Shown here piece after piece: positions 30,960 through 43,623 of a stretch of DNA of 64,000 bases. The stretch spans positions 124,001 through 188,000 of the forward strand of contig JAMZAV010003164.1 in assembly GCA_024449915.1 (NCBI GenBank). The letters run 5' to 3'. Position numbers and translations under genes: made by a program. The DNA is from Sweltsa coloradensis (lineage: Eukaryota; Arthropoda; Insecta; Plecoptera; Chloroperlidae). Below the pieces are notes generated by a model that saw nothing but the letters and a program-made list of their open reading frames with translations, had not been told where the DNA came from and did not search any database. Within the stretch, counting starts at the first letter, position 1. Every line of letters begins with the position of its first letter.

Positions 30960-33168
30960 AGGTAAGAATTGAAAAGGAAAAGGTATTTCAATAAAAAAAA
31001 TTATATGTTATTAAAAATAATAACCACCCGGACCCAGACGGGGGAGACTTTGAGAAAATAATCTTAAGTTGGGTTTAAGGAGAACTGTATTTGCATGCAT
31101 TCAATGATTTTTATATCATGAAATAAAATTATAAACCATTAAATTTGTTTTAGGTAATCGATTGATGTTAGAATGTTTAAAATTGAAACAGATTTAGACT
31201 GACCCTACCGCAGTTACCGGTTTATCAAATCATTTTTAAAATTGTAGGCTAATGTAAGATAGTAATAAATAAATCTTTTATGTACAGTACATGCAATCTT
31301 GCAAATGACCAGATCACAAACTGTTAAACTGGCCTATACTCGGTCTATCATCATCTATCAGACTATCATTCATCTATTCTGTCATACGTTTGTATACCAT
31401 CATTTGTATCACTTATTTTATGTACCTATCATATTCATTGCCTATATTTGTACTAAAGCCTCTGTATAAATCCAAAAAGGTGTTTTTAAAATAAAAGGTC
31501 AACTAAATTTTTAATAAGAGCCTCAACACTTACTTTCCAATAAAGTTTTGAAAAATAAATCTCCATCACCAGGTTCCTCGACAACCAATGGAACATAGGG
31601 CAGTTTGGATTTCTTTTAATGACAGTCATCAACAATTGGAAGGGCTTGTACTTAAGATGGGATTTATTTTATAACTTTCCCCATTGTTGTTCGAGATCAG
31701 TACAGCATTGATCCTCAACGTCTAGTGATATGTTAATAAATAAACCATAATCTAAATGAGCTTAGAATCTAAGGCTGGCCAGATAGGTTTACCTATTATC
31801 AAATCAACAAGGTCTTGAAGATTTAGAAGACTCTATCTACTAGGTATACTGAAAGCCTGATTGGGATATTGATTTCTTTTTATCTCTCTCTAGTTCAGTC
31901 TTCACTGACATCAATTCATTGATGATCAATTTACAATTGTTTATTATTGAATTTATTGTTACAGCCTAGCCTATCATTCATTTTTGTATTGTGTTTCTGT
32001 ATTTGTTATTGTGTTGTAGGTATTGTACTGCTATGTATTAGTATTGTGTATTTGTCCCAAGTGATACATATGTAATGGCACTTGGACTTAACATAAAATA
32101 AATAAATAAATGTTTGCAACTACGAACATGTTGCAGAGTTGGCCTACAATCTTGACCACTCTTGTTATGATACATAAGGGCAGCACTAGATACCTATTAG
32201 TAATTGTAATGTGTCTGATAAGGATACGAGACTATTGTTAAACATAGTGTGACAAAAGAACAGTTCAAAATGTTTTTTTTTTAAATGTGAGCTATATTAA
32301 AACAATTATTTTTCAATTTAATAACTATTTTTTTAATTTACCGTTCAACCTGTTTCTTCCACATTTGGGCTACAACTCTGGGAACTTCTCGGTTAGGGGG
32401 GGGGGGGGGAGGAGTAAATAAAATTGGCATGGTTTTGACTACAATATAAAGCCTACAAATTTTTGCGTTTTGATTTTAAATTTGAAGGAATTTAAACCAA
32501 AAAAGAGTTCCGTCTAAAATAGAAACGTTGAAGGTTTTACAGGTTTTTTATTTTAGTAAAAAGAATGTTGATCTTATTTTGGACCCCCCTAACCAAAGAA
32601 GTTTCCAACTCTGCAACTATTTTGAGAAATTAAGACCTAGGCCTCTGTCAGGCCTACATAATGAATTGCACTAGTCATACCTAGTCATACGGACAATGTG
32701 ATTCATCAAGGATAGCCTAGCGTGAATGTTGCCTATCAATAGTTATCAAGCGGTTAGCCATGCTATTTTCGGAGATAACAATTGATATAGCCTTAGCGAT
32801 ATTCACACAGCTATCCTTATAGAATCGCCCCGCAGGCCTATTGGGACCAAGAGTCGATTTTGTAAACCAATAGCGCATTATCGCGCGCATTGTATGCTGG
32901 GAATCGTGTTGCTCCTACAACAACCTAGATAGTGAACTTGTTTTTATACATTGAAAACCTCTGGACCGAAGCTGTGTTTTCTTCAATGAAAAGTAAACAA
33001 TGGTAAAGATTGAAGATTAAATTGACTGTGCTTGCAACACACTACCCAGAATTCCTTGTCGAGTTCTGGCATGTGCAAACACTTCACGAAATCGTCTATT
33101 GGGTAGCTGGGGCCTAGACGTGAACTAGGCTAGGCCTAGACCTACTTAACTTCTAAGCTATGAATCTT
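30960..33168. other. Intergenic, AT-rich, with a possible LINE tail and a promoter-like patch
   Basis: No gene. About 31960-32113 ends ACTTGGACTTAACATAAAAT AAATAAATAAAT and resembles a 3' tail of a LINE. A G-run of about 15 lies at 32395-32410. About 32840-33120 is GC-richer, with ACCAATAGCG and two words like the ZNF143/Staf site (GCTGGGAATC near 32898; ACTACCCAGAATTCC near 33041). Confidence 0.4.
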
Positions 33169-33510
33169 GGGCCGTCAAATTCCAACTCGCAACCTTCTCG
33201 TGGTTTGGCTCGTGATACGGGGAGATTTTCTCCCTGAAATTAATGGCGAGCTCTGGGTCGTCGTCGGGGAACGTTCCCCTTCCCTTTGACTACCTCCCCG
33301 ACGGCGACGACAATGACAACACGGACGAATGATGACACAGACGGAGACGACCACGACGTGGGGGAACCCCTGCCCTTCCCATATGCTTGTGGCTGGTTCT
33401 GACCAGCACAGGCCTGTTCACCCCTTGTCCCCCCGCGTCACTTTTTACGTCCCTCTCTTCGTCTCGATTAGCCAAGTTGCATAAATATGAGACGTAAGCA
33501 AAATACAATC
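33169..33510 (+). repeat. SLE-b copy, near full length
   Basis: GGGCCGTCAAATTCCAACTC to GTAAGCAAAATACAATC; first of a five-member SLE-b cluster. Confidence 0.9.
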
Positions 33511-34640
33511 AGCAAGCCTTTTTTTAATTCAAGAAGTCGTCGGAGAACTTTCCCCTTCCCTTTGACTACCTCCCCGACGGCGACGAAATTGACAACACGG
33601 ACAGATGATAACACAGACGGAGACGACCACGACGTGAAGGAACCCCTGCCCTCCCCATACGCTTGTGGCTGGTTCTGACCAGCACAGGCCTGTCCACCCC
33701 TTGTCCCCCCGCATCACCCTTAATGTCCCTCTTTTCGTCTCGATTAGCCAAGTTGCATAAATATGAGACGGCCTTTGAATACCTCTCCGACGGCGACGGC
33801 AATGACAACACGGACGGACAATGACACAGACGGGTCATCAAATTCTAACTCGCAACCTTCTCGTGGTTTGACCCGTGATAAGGGGAGTTTTTCTCCCTGA
33901 AACTAATAACGAGCTCTTGGTCATCGTAGGGGACTTTCCCCTTCCCTTTGACTACCTCCCCGATGGCGACGACAATGACAACACGGACGAATGATGACAC
34001 AGACCGAGACGACCACAACGTAGGGGAACCCCTGCCCTCCCAAAAGGCTTGTGGCTGGTTCTGACCAGCACAGGCCTGTCCACCCCTTGTCCCCCCGCGT
34101 CATCCCTTACGTCCCTCCCTTCGTCTCGATTAGCCAAGTTGCATAAATTTGAAACTTTAAGCAATATCCAATAATAGAAAATGACACGGACGGAGACGAC
34201 CACGACGTGGGAGAACCCCAGCCCTCCCAAAAGGCTTGTGGCTGGTTCTGACCAGCACAGGCCTGTCCACCCCTTGTCCCCCCGCGTCATCCCTTACGTC
34301 CCTCCCTTCGTCTCGATTAGCCAAGTTGCATAAATATGAGACGGTAAGCAATATCCAATCAATTAAGCAATATACAATCTGCAAGCCTTTTTATAATTAA
34401 AGAAGTCGTCGGGGAACTTTCCCGTTCCCTTTGACTACCTCCCCGACGGCGACGACAATGACAACACGGACGGATGATGACACAGACGGATACGACCACA
34501 ACATGGGGAACCCCTGCCTTCCCCATTCGCTTGTGGCTGGTTCTGACCAGCACAGATCTGTCCACCCCGCGTCATCCCTTACGTCCCTCCCTTCGTCTTG
34601 ATACGCCAATTTGCATAAATATGAGACGTTAAGCATTATC
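33511..34640 (+). repeat. SLE-b cluster (four partial or full copies)
   Basis: Copies at about 33536-33772 (3' truncated), 33835-34171 (full), 34185-34361 (3' half) and 34400-34640. The lead-in GCAAGCCTTTTT(T)(A)TAATT AAGAAGTCGTCGG is shared by the first and last, so part of the cluster arose by local duplication. Confidence 0.85.
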
Positions 34641-35320
34641 TTAAGAAGGTGCGAGGCAATAATTAGATGGGACTGTTTCCCACCCGAATCACAACTGGGT
34701 TGTGGTCAGAAGTCAGGGCCGGAAGTGTCTAATGTCTTACGCACACTTAAACTGGGATAATAGAGCAATGTCTAGCACACCAAGTCTGTGTTGATACTTA
34801 AGAGTAATGCGCTGGGCCTACCGGTCCCACCACAACATAGTCATTAACTTGGGCGTCGGCAAAGCCCGCCTATCCACGAGGGTTTGAAACTCAAGTGTTC
34901 CACGACGGGTGTTTAGCATTTAGGTCACCTGCTATGATGGTAGGAGTTCGCTTACACGTTACAGCATCAAGGTCAGCTGTAATGAGAGTTGTAGAAGGAG
35001 GTCGGAAAACCAAAAAGATGTGCAAAGAACCCACCGGGAGGTGAATCTCAATTGCCGATGCCTCAACATTTCACATTGGCATGATCTGGATGTGATGATG
35101 GTTGATAGTCTTGTTTAAAAGAATGGCGGTCCCGCATCCAATGCGAGGCTGTTGGCGGTCCGTTCATAAACGGCGTGGTTTGCTTCTTCCATGTTGATTG
35201 TTTTTGAGAGGAGCTCAATATGACTGTTATGTTTCTTCATGAACAACATTAGCTCTGGAGTTTTTGACTTAATTCCACACAGTACACGATATTAAAGCCA
35301 TGGTACGAGTAACGGGCCAT
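34641..35320 (-). pseudogene. LINE AP-endonuclease domain, reverse strand (relic)
   Basis: The minus strand, with several frameshifts and stops, reads RIGCGTAILLNKTINHHH, then VEASAIEIHLPVGSLHIF, FRPPSTTLITADLDAV, PTIIAGDLNAKHPSWNT and, further on, a diverged DHNPV block. These are the ordered motifs of the APE-type endonuclease at the start of ORF2 in jockey/I-group LINEs: GG(G/C)(T/V)A(I/L)L, YRPP, (A/G)GD(L/F)NA.H..W and SDH.P. AGDLNAKH lies at about 34893-34935. The start of the domain and the RT are missing. Confidence 0.8.
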
Positions 35321-35547
35321 ATTATTCAGTGGAAGAGTTATTCTGTGCCAGGATTTCTAGCATACCTGCCATATATTAGATCATTTCGTTTTCTAGGACC
35401 ATTTGTGCAATAACCTTACCAAAGTAAATTGCCATTTCGAATGCAGACTCTCTGGCGTTGGAAGGCCTGGAGGAAGACTGGATCTTTGGGCCTGGTTGGT
35501 ATGCACTCGGTAGAGCTCCATCGTGAAAGTAAAGTTTTACTTCCTTA

Positions 35548-36108
35548 AACTAATGGTGAGCTCTGGGTCGTCGTTGGGGAACTGTCCCCTTTCCTTTGAC
35601 TACCTCCCCGACGGCGAAGGCCTTCAAATTTCCAACTCGACACCTTCTCGCGGTTTGGCCCGTGAAAAGGGGAGTTTCACTCCCTGAAACTAATGGCGAG
35701 CTCTGGGTCGTCGTCGGGGAACCCCTTCCCTTTGACTACCTCCCCGACGGCGACGACGACGACAACACGGACGGATGATGACACAGACGGAGACGACCAC
35801 GACGTGGGGGAACCCCTGCCCTCCCCATACGCTTGTGGCTGGTTCTGACCAGCACAGGCCTGTCCACCCCTTGTCCCACCGCGTCATCCCTTACGTCCCT
35901 CCCTTCGTCTCGATTAGCCAAGTTGCATAAATATGAGACGTAAAGCAATATCCAATCAAACGTCAATGACAACACGGACGGATGATGACAGACGAAGACG
36001 ACCCCGACGTGGGGGAACCCCTGCCCTCCCCATACGCTTGTGGCTGGTTCTGACCAGCACAGGCCTGTCCACCCCTTGTCCCCCCGCGTATCCCCTTACG
36101 ATCCTCCC
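35548..36108 (+). repeat. Three adjoining SLE pieces
   Basis: An SLE-b scrap at 35548-35618, a full SLE-a at 35619-35957 and a 3' half at 35968-36108 that breaks into CTTGGAAAGAAGTATACCTG. Confidence 0.85.
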
Positions 36109-36208
36109 CTTGGAAAGAAGTATACCTGGTGGTAACCTAGGTGGTGACTTAGGGCCAAACAGTCAGATGCACTTGTCAATACTGAATTAAATTAAAATAA
36201 TTTTTGAT

Positions 36209-36960
36209 ATTTATGTTTTTAGAACGGTCAGTAGCGTACTCATGCCATCTTTCCAAGTCCCAGATAACAAAGGATCGGCGCGCGCATCGTGTGGCCACCC
36301 CACCACCTCGCGCCATGACCAATCACGGCCATGCACGCAAGGAGAAGCTGCCGCCTACGCCTTCACCTTGCGTGCGTGGCTGTGATTGGTCATGTTTACT
36401 GTCTGCGAGAGAACGAGGCGGCCTCTTTCTCTCCCAAGTCCCAATCAGTTTGTTGTAACGTTGTTCTTGTTTGAGGTGGACATAATTATTAGTCTCTGGT
36501 CTGTTCTTGTTGGCCGTTCACAGTACCATGAACTGTTGTCTTCTGTTACTGGGGAATGTGTTGTTAGGAAGTCTTTGCTGTTGTTTCCTACCATCGTTCT
36601 GTTCAGTGTTTACTACTTTCAGGGGGTTGTCTGTTCTGTCCAGGCTGAAAGGTTTTATTTGCTCTTTATTCTCTCTTGCTTGACAGGGCACAGTTTGTTG
36701 TCCAAGTGTTGATTTCTGTCTGTTCTGCTGGTGCAGACTGCGCGGTTGATGTTGGCCTAGTGTTTTGCTCTTGTCTAACACGGGTGATGAGATATTGTGC
36801 TGCCGTTTTGTTTTCGAGTTTTTTGTGAACACCCCTTGCACTCTCTACCTATGGCTTGTTCTGAACACAATTGGCGCACACCTCCCCGTATCTCCTAGGC
36901 AAGAGTGGTGCATTTTGACCTACGGGTTTCGCGTTCTAATACAAATAACTAACTGAAGTG
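36209..36960 (+). repeat. ACAAAGGATCGG element, longest copy
   Basis: 5' GGTCAGTAGCGTACTCATGC and ACAAAGGATCGGCGCGCGCA, then an inverted repeat of about 34 bp (36312-36345 with 36360-36393). Further 3' come CTTGCTTGACAGGGCACAG and a weak GGCTTGTTCTGAACA relic of the GCTGGTTCTGACCAGC hairpin near 36853. No conserved coding frame. Probably a LINE-derived non-autonomous element. Confidence 0.65.
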
Positions 36961-37139
36961 GTTTACTTATAATAACTTTTGCTGAAGCCCATTGTACATA
37001 ATTTAACGCAACTAAATATGAACATGGCTGATGTCCACCTGGGACTTTGCGCGATTCGGCCTCTGTGGCGCGTTGTTTCTTACTTCTCATAATGTGTTAC
37101 CCATATTTTCAGTCTACATGAAGCCAGCGGTTTAGCCGA

Positions 37140-37780
37140 GCTCGTTTAACCAGTTCCAGTTCTTTACCTTATTGTAGTGTGAAGGTCTAAGGGGAGTTCG
37201 CTCCCTGAACTAAAATTGAACTCTGGCTCCATGTCGTGGAGACTACACGGGACATGGACGTAACGCTACTCTGTCTGGTGCCTGATTCCAGAAATGCCTG
37301 GTAGTGCCTTTTGGTGCTCGTGGTAGTCTGGTAGAAAGGGTTACCGAGGGCAAGCATGAAGATGTGTAGTAGACATTCCTCGTAAGAGTTGTCGACGGCT
37401 TCTCTTCGACTTTGCTTGGGGAACCTTGCTAAAAAGAGAACTAAGGGGGGGGGTGTTAAAGCTCCATCCTTCTCCCCGGAGACAGAAACGCCTGGTCGAC
37501 TGCTCTCCGGGATCAGAAGGATGTCACCCCGTAAGGAGTTGGACTCTTAGGGTAGTTAGGGGCAATGGCCTTGGCAGTAGATGAAGACGGACCGATCATG
37601 AGGTGATGCAGTTAAAATCGCATCACTCTCTAGGCGAGTCGGCGGTCGTAGTAAGAACTCTTTTCTTCTACTATGTTCTTATGTTGATGACGCCTTCCTT
37701 GGACGTTTCAGGAGCTTGGCGGGGGTACCCGCCTAGTATTCCAGTCAAGGAAAAAATATGGCAGGCCTTGGGGAGGGGAC
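37140..37780. other. Unassigned moderately GC-rich sequence
   Basis: No protein motif. CATCCTTCTCCCCGGAGACA and CTCCGGGATCAGAAGGATG form an imperfect inverted pair (about 37467-37532). Confidence 0.4.
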
Positions 37781-40700
37781 TTGGGATCCTAGTCTTTGGC
37801 CCTGTCCCCCAAAACATATTAGGGGGGCCGGGGGTTCGGTTTTCCCCTTAGGGGACCCCTTACTTTCAACATAAATTTCATGTTCACTATCTAAATAACC
37901 AGTGGGAAGAGAGCAAAAACGGGATGTCGGGATAATGGTGACCGGGCTAATGAAATTCAGGATTACCCTGGGAGCACGCTGGAGGGTTTGAAAGGCTATG
38001 GAAGGCCGGGGTTCCCCTGACGTTTGGATTTTGGGGTTGTAAAACCTTATGATTAAAAGGGTTTACACAGCCCTGTCGGAGGGGATTTTTGGGTTGTCCT
38101 TGGTCTTTTCAAAATATAGGGGTGGGTACCGGGGTTTTTTCCCCCCTCTCCTATTAAAACCCTTCACCTTCATCTATCAAAACCCCTGGGCCAATTTACA
38201 AATGGCTTTAAATTTGAGAGTTTAAAAAACCCAATATTAATCAATAGTTCGAAAGCAGTGTGGTTGTCCCCTTGGGTTTGCGGATTCGGGTAGGGGAGGC
38301 CCATTGACGAAAAAGGGGCCCGTCTTTTGGGTCGGTTTAAACCTTTGTCCTTGATTTCGGGACACTTTTCAAAAGGTTTTTTTCATTTTACTTATTCACT
38401 ATACCCCCCCCCGTCCAAAAGGCCTTAAAATAACTTGCAAAAAATTCTTCGCGGTTTGGCCATGAATAGGGATTTCGCCCCTTGAAACAATGGCCGATAT
38501 TTTTCTCGGTACCCTTTTACCTTTTGAGGGGCACAATGCAAAACATATTACACAAATTGGGACCCCCAAAATAACTGAAATTTCCCTGCTTCCCATAATT
38601 TGGGGGTTTGCCCCAAAACAAGGCCCGGCCCCCCTGATCGCTCGCCCCTTTTTACTTCCCTCCCCAAAAATGAAAAACACGGGGTATCACAAATTGGAAA
38701 AGAATTGGAAATTCCCCCCCCCACTTGTGGGTTTTCTAAAACCAGAAGGCCCTCCACCCTTGCCCGTTCCCCCTTGTTCCCTCCCTGAAAAACTTGTTAA
38801 TAAAATTTTAAACAAGAAATTAAATTTCCAAACCCTTTCTGGGTTTTGGGCCTATTAGGAATTTTTCCCTAAAAACCAACTCTGGCCGTGCCTTGTTTAA
38901 AACCTCCCACTTGAAAAACGAAAAAACATTAAACACAGACCAAACCAACTGAACCCCGGGGTTCCCCTATTGGGTTTTCTCCCGAGAAGGCGAACCCCGG
39001 GGGTCCCGGGGTTCATCCCTTTGCCCCCCCCCGGGTTCGAAGCAACAGAAAATGAGGCACGAAAGCAATAACCCCTCCCTCAAATATTTTGTTTTTCTTA
39101 CCAAAAGGCCTTATTGCGCTATCCTGCCCCCTTTCTCATAAACCGGCAAAACAAATTTAAGACCAACATAATTTTTTTTTTTTTTTAATTTTTTGCCTTA
39201 TTGTTTCTAATACATTATAATTCCAAAACAAATTTAAGAAAAAATTTTTTTGTTTTTTGTTAAGTTTGGTTGCACAAATATACACAATTCGGTTTTGCAA
39301 AAATCATTAATAATAATCATGAAAAACTGTATTTAATAAGAAAGTGAAAATCACTTAATTAAAGAAAAATATTGGATTTGATAGATCAATTTTGTGGAAA
39401 ACAGTATGCAAAAAAAAATTTGAGATAAAATATTATTAAACATTTATTTTACACTAGGAAAAACGCTTTAGTCCCGCCGCCCGGGGTTTTATGAGCGTAA
39501 TTGGTGCATTGAGTGCCATGGTTATGCGGAATTTCTGTTGTTCTGTGAAAAAAATGTTATTAAGTTGAATTTGATTGGATATTGCTTTACGTCTCATATT
39601 TATGCAACTTGGGTTAATCGAGACGAAGGGTATGAAGATTTTTTTTTAAATTAAATTAAATTAAATGAAAAATTAACTTAAATTATAATTTTTTTTAAAT
39701 AAATTGTAATTTAAAAAAAGGAAAAAATCGTAATATTGAAATTGGGGTATCGATTTAGCCGGAATCCTGTTAACAGACACACAAATATACAAAAAAAAAA
39801 GAAAAAAAAAACATTCCGGATTTTTTTCTCAAGTGTAGTGAAATGGAATCTTCGCTTCGCTTATCCAAATAATCTTTTCGTTTGGTAACAATTCATAACA
39901 AAATTTCGACAGAAATGGGGTAAAAATAAGCACAGTTTCGAAAAATATGAACGGTGAATAGACGATATTACAAACCCATTGTTTTGATTGAAATCAATTC
40001 CCATGAGAAAAAAAGGTATAAATAAATTTTCAGCTGTCATCACGGCTCTGAGCTTTGAAAAGAAGATATATTAAAAATATACATTCCTAATAATAAATTT
40101 TTCATTTTATGCCTAACTATTCATAAGAACTTTTTTACACTAATAAACAATATTATTATAACATAACATTAACTCATTTCAATAAGTTCAATATAAACAG
40201 CGGCGCATCAAACCAACCCGGTGAAGCCCCCCTGTTTATCACAACGTCGTCGGGGACCGTGGGTTTTTTGCACTTCACTAGAAAAAAACGTGATGGACTA
40301 ATTGGTTTTTGATCCTAAGCGCTCATATATTAAGTTTTCGGCTCCCCTTTTATACTGTGCTCAGCGATGATGATTATGATGATTTTCGGGGAACAAACAA
40401 TCAAACAAAACAAACTTCATCAGTGAGCCCCTTTGAGCCGCCATTTAAGTAAACGTAGTGGGCCACACACTTAATGACAAAAAACTGGGAACGCAGGCGC
40501 CAACTCTGGAGAACAAAGAATTTAAAACAGAGATGCAAAACGAGTTGTTGTCGTTGTATTTTTCTTTCGAAGCTTTTTCAGCGGTTGAAGGAGAGTTTTT
40601 TTTTATTAACTCATAACATATCGAATTTCAGACGGAGACGACACGACGTGGGGAACCCTGCCCTCTCCATATGCTTGTGGCTGGTTTGACAGCACAGCCT

Positions 40701-40800
40701 TTTTCACCCCTTGTCCCCTGCGTCATCCTTACGTCCCTCCTTCGTTTTCGATAGCCAATTTGCAAAAATTTATGAGACGTAAGGCAATTTTCCAATCCAA
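37780..40800. other. Low-quality-looking sequence with homopolymer and indel noise
   Basis: Runs such as CCCCCCC, TTTTTTT and GGGGGG are frequent. SLE pieces inside (38440-38492 and 40632-40799) differ from the consensus mainly by single-base deletions in doublets. I see no gene. A minus-strand SLE 3' end is at 39572-39630 and a degraded hairpin module at about 40140-40255. Confidence 0.55.
40632..40799 (+). repeat. SLE 3' half with many single-base deletions
   Basis: GACGGAGACGACACGACGTG, CTGGTTTGACAGCACAGCC and GATAGCCAATTTGC each lack one or more bases found in every other copy. Confidence 0.8.
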
Positions 40801-43040
40801 AATTCAATGTTTCTAAGTACATTTACAATTTATAAAGCAGAGTAGAAAACTTAAAAAAAATCGAAACAATCAGATTTCTCTTTTAGTGGAGCTATAAAGG
40901 GAAATTCTAAATTTGATAGTCTTTTTTCGCCTGAGTATAGAGCACTTGTGTTGAAAAGAAAAGTTAAATTTTTGTGCCAACACTGTCTGTGAAAAGAGCT
41001 GTTAATTTAAAATATTTTCTGTTGATGAACTTTTCAAATATTTAGTCATCATGTGCTTTCTGCACTTCGATACCGGACACAACTTTATGATGTTTCTGGG
41101 CAAAATTTTCTATAATTGTTTAATTTTTTTTTTAAAACAAATCAATCAAATCAACAATTAAAATGAAACGTTAAAAGCCTTCTGATCATTAGTAAAAATT
41201 ACTAAATCAAGTTCAAAAAATCATCCCCCATCGAGTACTTTTTTTCCAGTTTAAGAAATATCACTTCGTAACCCATATAATGCGAGCACTTCTAAACATA
41301 GCTTATCATCAAGTAAATCGATGCTGAACATATTTACCTCAAAGCGTGATTTCACCGAGACCCGTGATAAAAAAAGAGGGATGTGGATCTTTATTTAAAC
41401 CAAATGCAACAATGTATCGTAATCGTCACGGGATAAGTCGCAAGACACCAAGTGTTTCAATGAAGGGACATCTATCCAAGAAATAAGCCACCATTGACAA
41501 AAGCTCTCTCTCTTTTGCTTTGACCCCCCCTCCCCCGCATCCTCCCACTCATCTAACGCTTCTATTGGCGTAGATTCAGCAATTATGGTAATTTCTCTAA
41601 AAAGGGGAATATTCGAGTTGAGTGGATGTATAGTTCAAAGGGCGAACCTTTCTTGTCTGGACCGTTTTAAGATGACGAAGATGAGAATTCCAACAAAATT
41701 TAACCCTCTCGTTTACTGGTGTCCTCTAAGTAAACATCAATTCCAAAATTTATCGGGTTAAAATGAAAGTTTTTCAATTTGACCCTTTTTCAAAAAAAAT
41801 TGCCCGAGCATAAAAATAAATCTTTTTTCCCATCCGGATGACAAAAAGTGCCTTTTTAGAGAAAACCCAAAAAATCCAAAATCTGCAAAAAAGGTAAAAA
41901 GTGAGAATTTTGGGTTTTCCGGAAAAGTAATATTTCTAGTATCTACATTGAGATACAAAAATGAAGATATGCCAAAAATTCAGAAAAGTCTTGTTTTAGG
42001 AAGTACATCAAATTAACATATTTATTTAAAATGGAAGCTTTAATCAAAATCCAAAATTCCCAAAATCCTTAAAAAACAGGAAAAAAATATTTGAAAAAAC
42101 AAAAAAATCATTAAAAAAAATTAGTATTTTGAAATGTTTGTTTAAAATTTAACCTAATTGAAAACAAAAATCGGTAGTGAAAGGGCTGAATGATAGCCTA
42201 GCTTCTTGGCCTGGGAGAGACGAAATTTCAATAGGGATGCAAGATGGAGGGTCACAGTCACACTACCGTGGGCACTAGCGAAATGTTTGCATAACCCCAG
42301 CACACATAATAAATGCTATAATAATAATCATGTGAGAAAGAGGGGAAAGCTTATGTTCAATGGGTTTTGAAGATGTAGATAGATAGATGGTCAAAAGCGC
42401 ACGGTTAGGCGGGGCCCACTAGATCCCAAACAAGCAGTCGGAAAAAACTATATAGTGGACGGGTTTTAGGGGGAAAGTGCAGGGCGCGATCGGCGCGGAG
42501 TTTTTCCCGTAAAACAAGCCAAATTAAGTAATGAATCAAATATGAAAAGGGTGGGAAAAAATAAAAAAAGGAAGAATAGAAAAGTAAGAAGAAAAGGAAA
42601 GAAATCATAAAACAGGAAAAAAAAAGAATAGAGAAACTGTATTATTGGGACTATCAACTCAATCGAATATGAGTTGCAAAAATCAGAACAGCAAATCAGG
42701 GAGTAAAAATCAAACTTTGCTTAAAATCTTGTTCAAATTTTGATAAAAATTAGTACAAAAAGATCTGACTCAAAATAAATTTTCCAGACAATAATTTATT
42801 GAAACGTTCAAGTCAAAACTGATCACAGCAATGATACAGGACACCAGCTCACCAGTGGCGGCAACCAGACAACCTAGCAGAAAAATACCATAAAAAAATG
42901 CATTGTTATATTATAAACAAAGCAATAATGAAAAAAGAGAATAACAAATAAGAAAATAAGACTTATGTAGAGAAATAACATTACACAAAACACAGACAAT
43001 AACCACAATAATAGTAAAAATCAATTCTTTGCTATTGATT
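40800..43040. other. AT-rich intergenic sequence
   Basis: No gene or recognisable element. Homopolymer-rich, in part continuing the noisy zone. About 41960-42170 is low complexity (AAAATTCC, AAATCC). Confidence 0.5.
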
Positions 43041-43044
43041 CATA

Positions 43045-43488
43045 TCATTGCTTCAATTCATTTTTAAATGTACGAACATGCTCAGTAAACTGGTTTCCCT
43101 AAATCATATGAAATTAAATTTCAAAAAGGATACTCCTCTATATAAAAATGCCCATTCTAATGATTCAGAAATTATTTTAGGAACTTGTAATGAGGACATT
43201 AGAATAAAATTTTCTAACGACAACAATTTGAAAAATATTGGGTAGAATATCAAAATACAACCTTTCAATACCTTGATGATTTACCAGCACGCTATACTTT
43301 TACCTTTCCTCATCGGAAACAATCAGACGCAAATCTGATGAAAGTAATTGAATCAAAAAAGTTTCGTCAATTCTCTTCTGAAGTACAAAATTCGGTAGAG
43401 GTTTCCCCCCAAACCACTAACCCAATAATCAATAACGGGAGTGAACCATGCAAGTTGATAAGGACACACATCACACATCCATGTGTTT
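43045..43488 (+). pseudogene. Unrecognised coding-like relic
   Basis: KNAHSNDSEIILGTCNEDIR IKFSNDNN in one frame is followed after a frameshift by KYWVEYQNTTFQYLDDLPAR, YTFTFPHRKQSDANLMKVIE and SKKFRQFSSEVQNSV, ending at a TAA near 43488. The amino-acid composition is protein-like, but I cannot name a family. Confidence 0.3.
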
Positions 43489-43623
43489 AAACGAGGAAAA
43501 CGCCAAAGTCGTTGTTAAACGAGTGAGTGAGCCATGTGTTGAGTACCGGGTAACATTCCTTTTTTCCCCCTACCTTAGGCCACCCTAGCCTATCATAGAC
43601 TTGAGTGACGTATTATGGCCCTA

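Noticed and set aside
38490..38858. 122-codon open frame
   Set aside because: Proline- and lysine-rich reading of homopolymer-noisy sequence that overlaps an SLE scrap. No motif.
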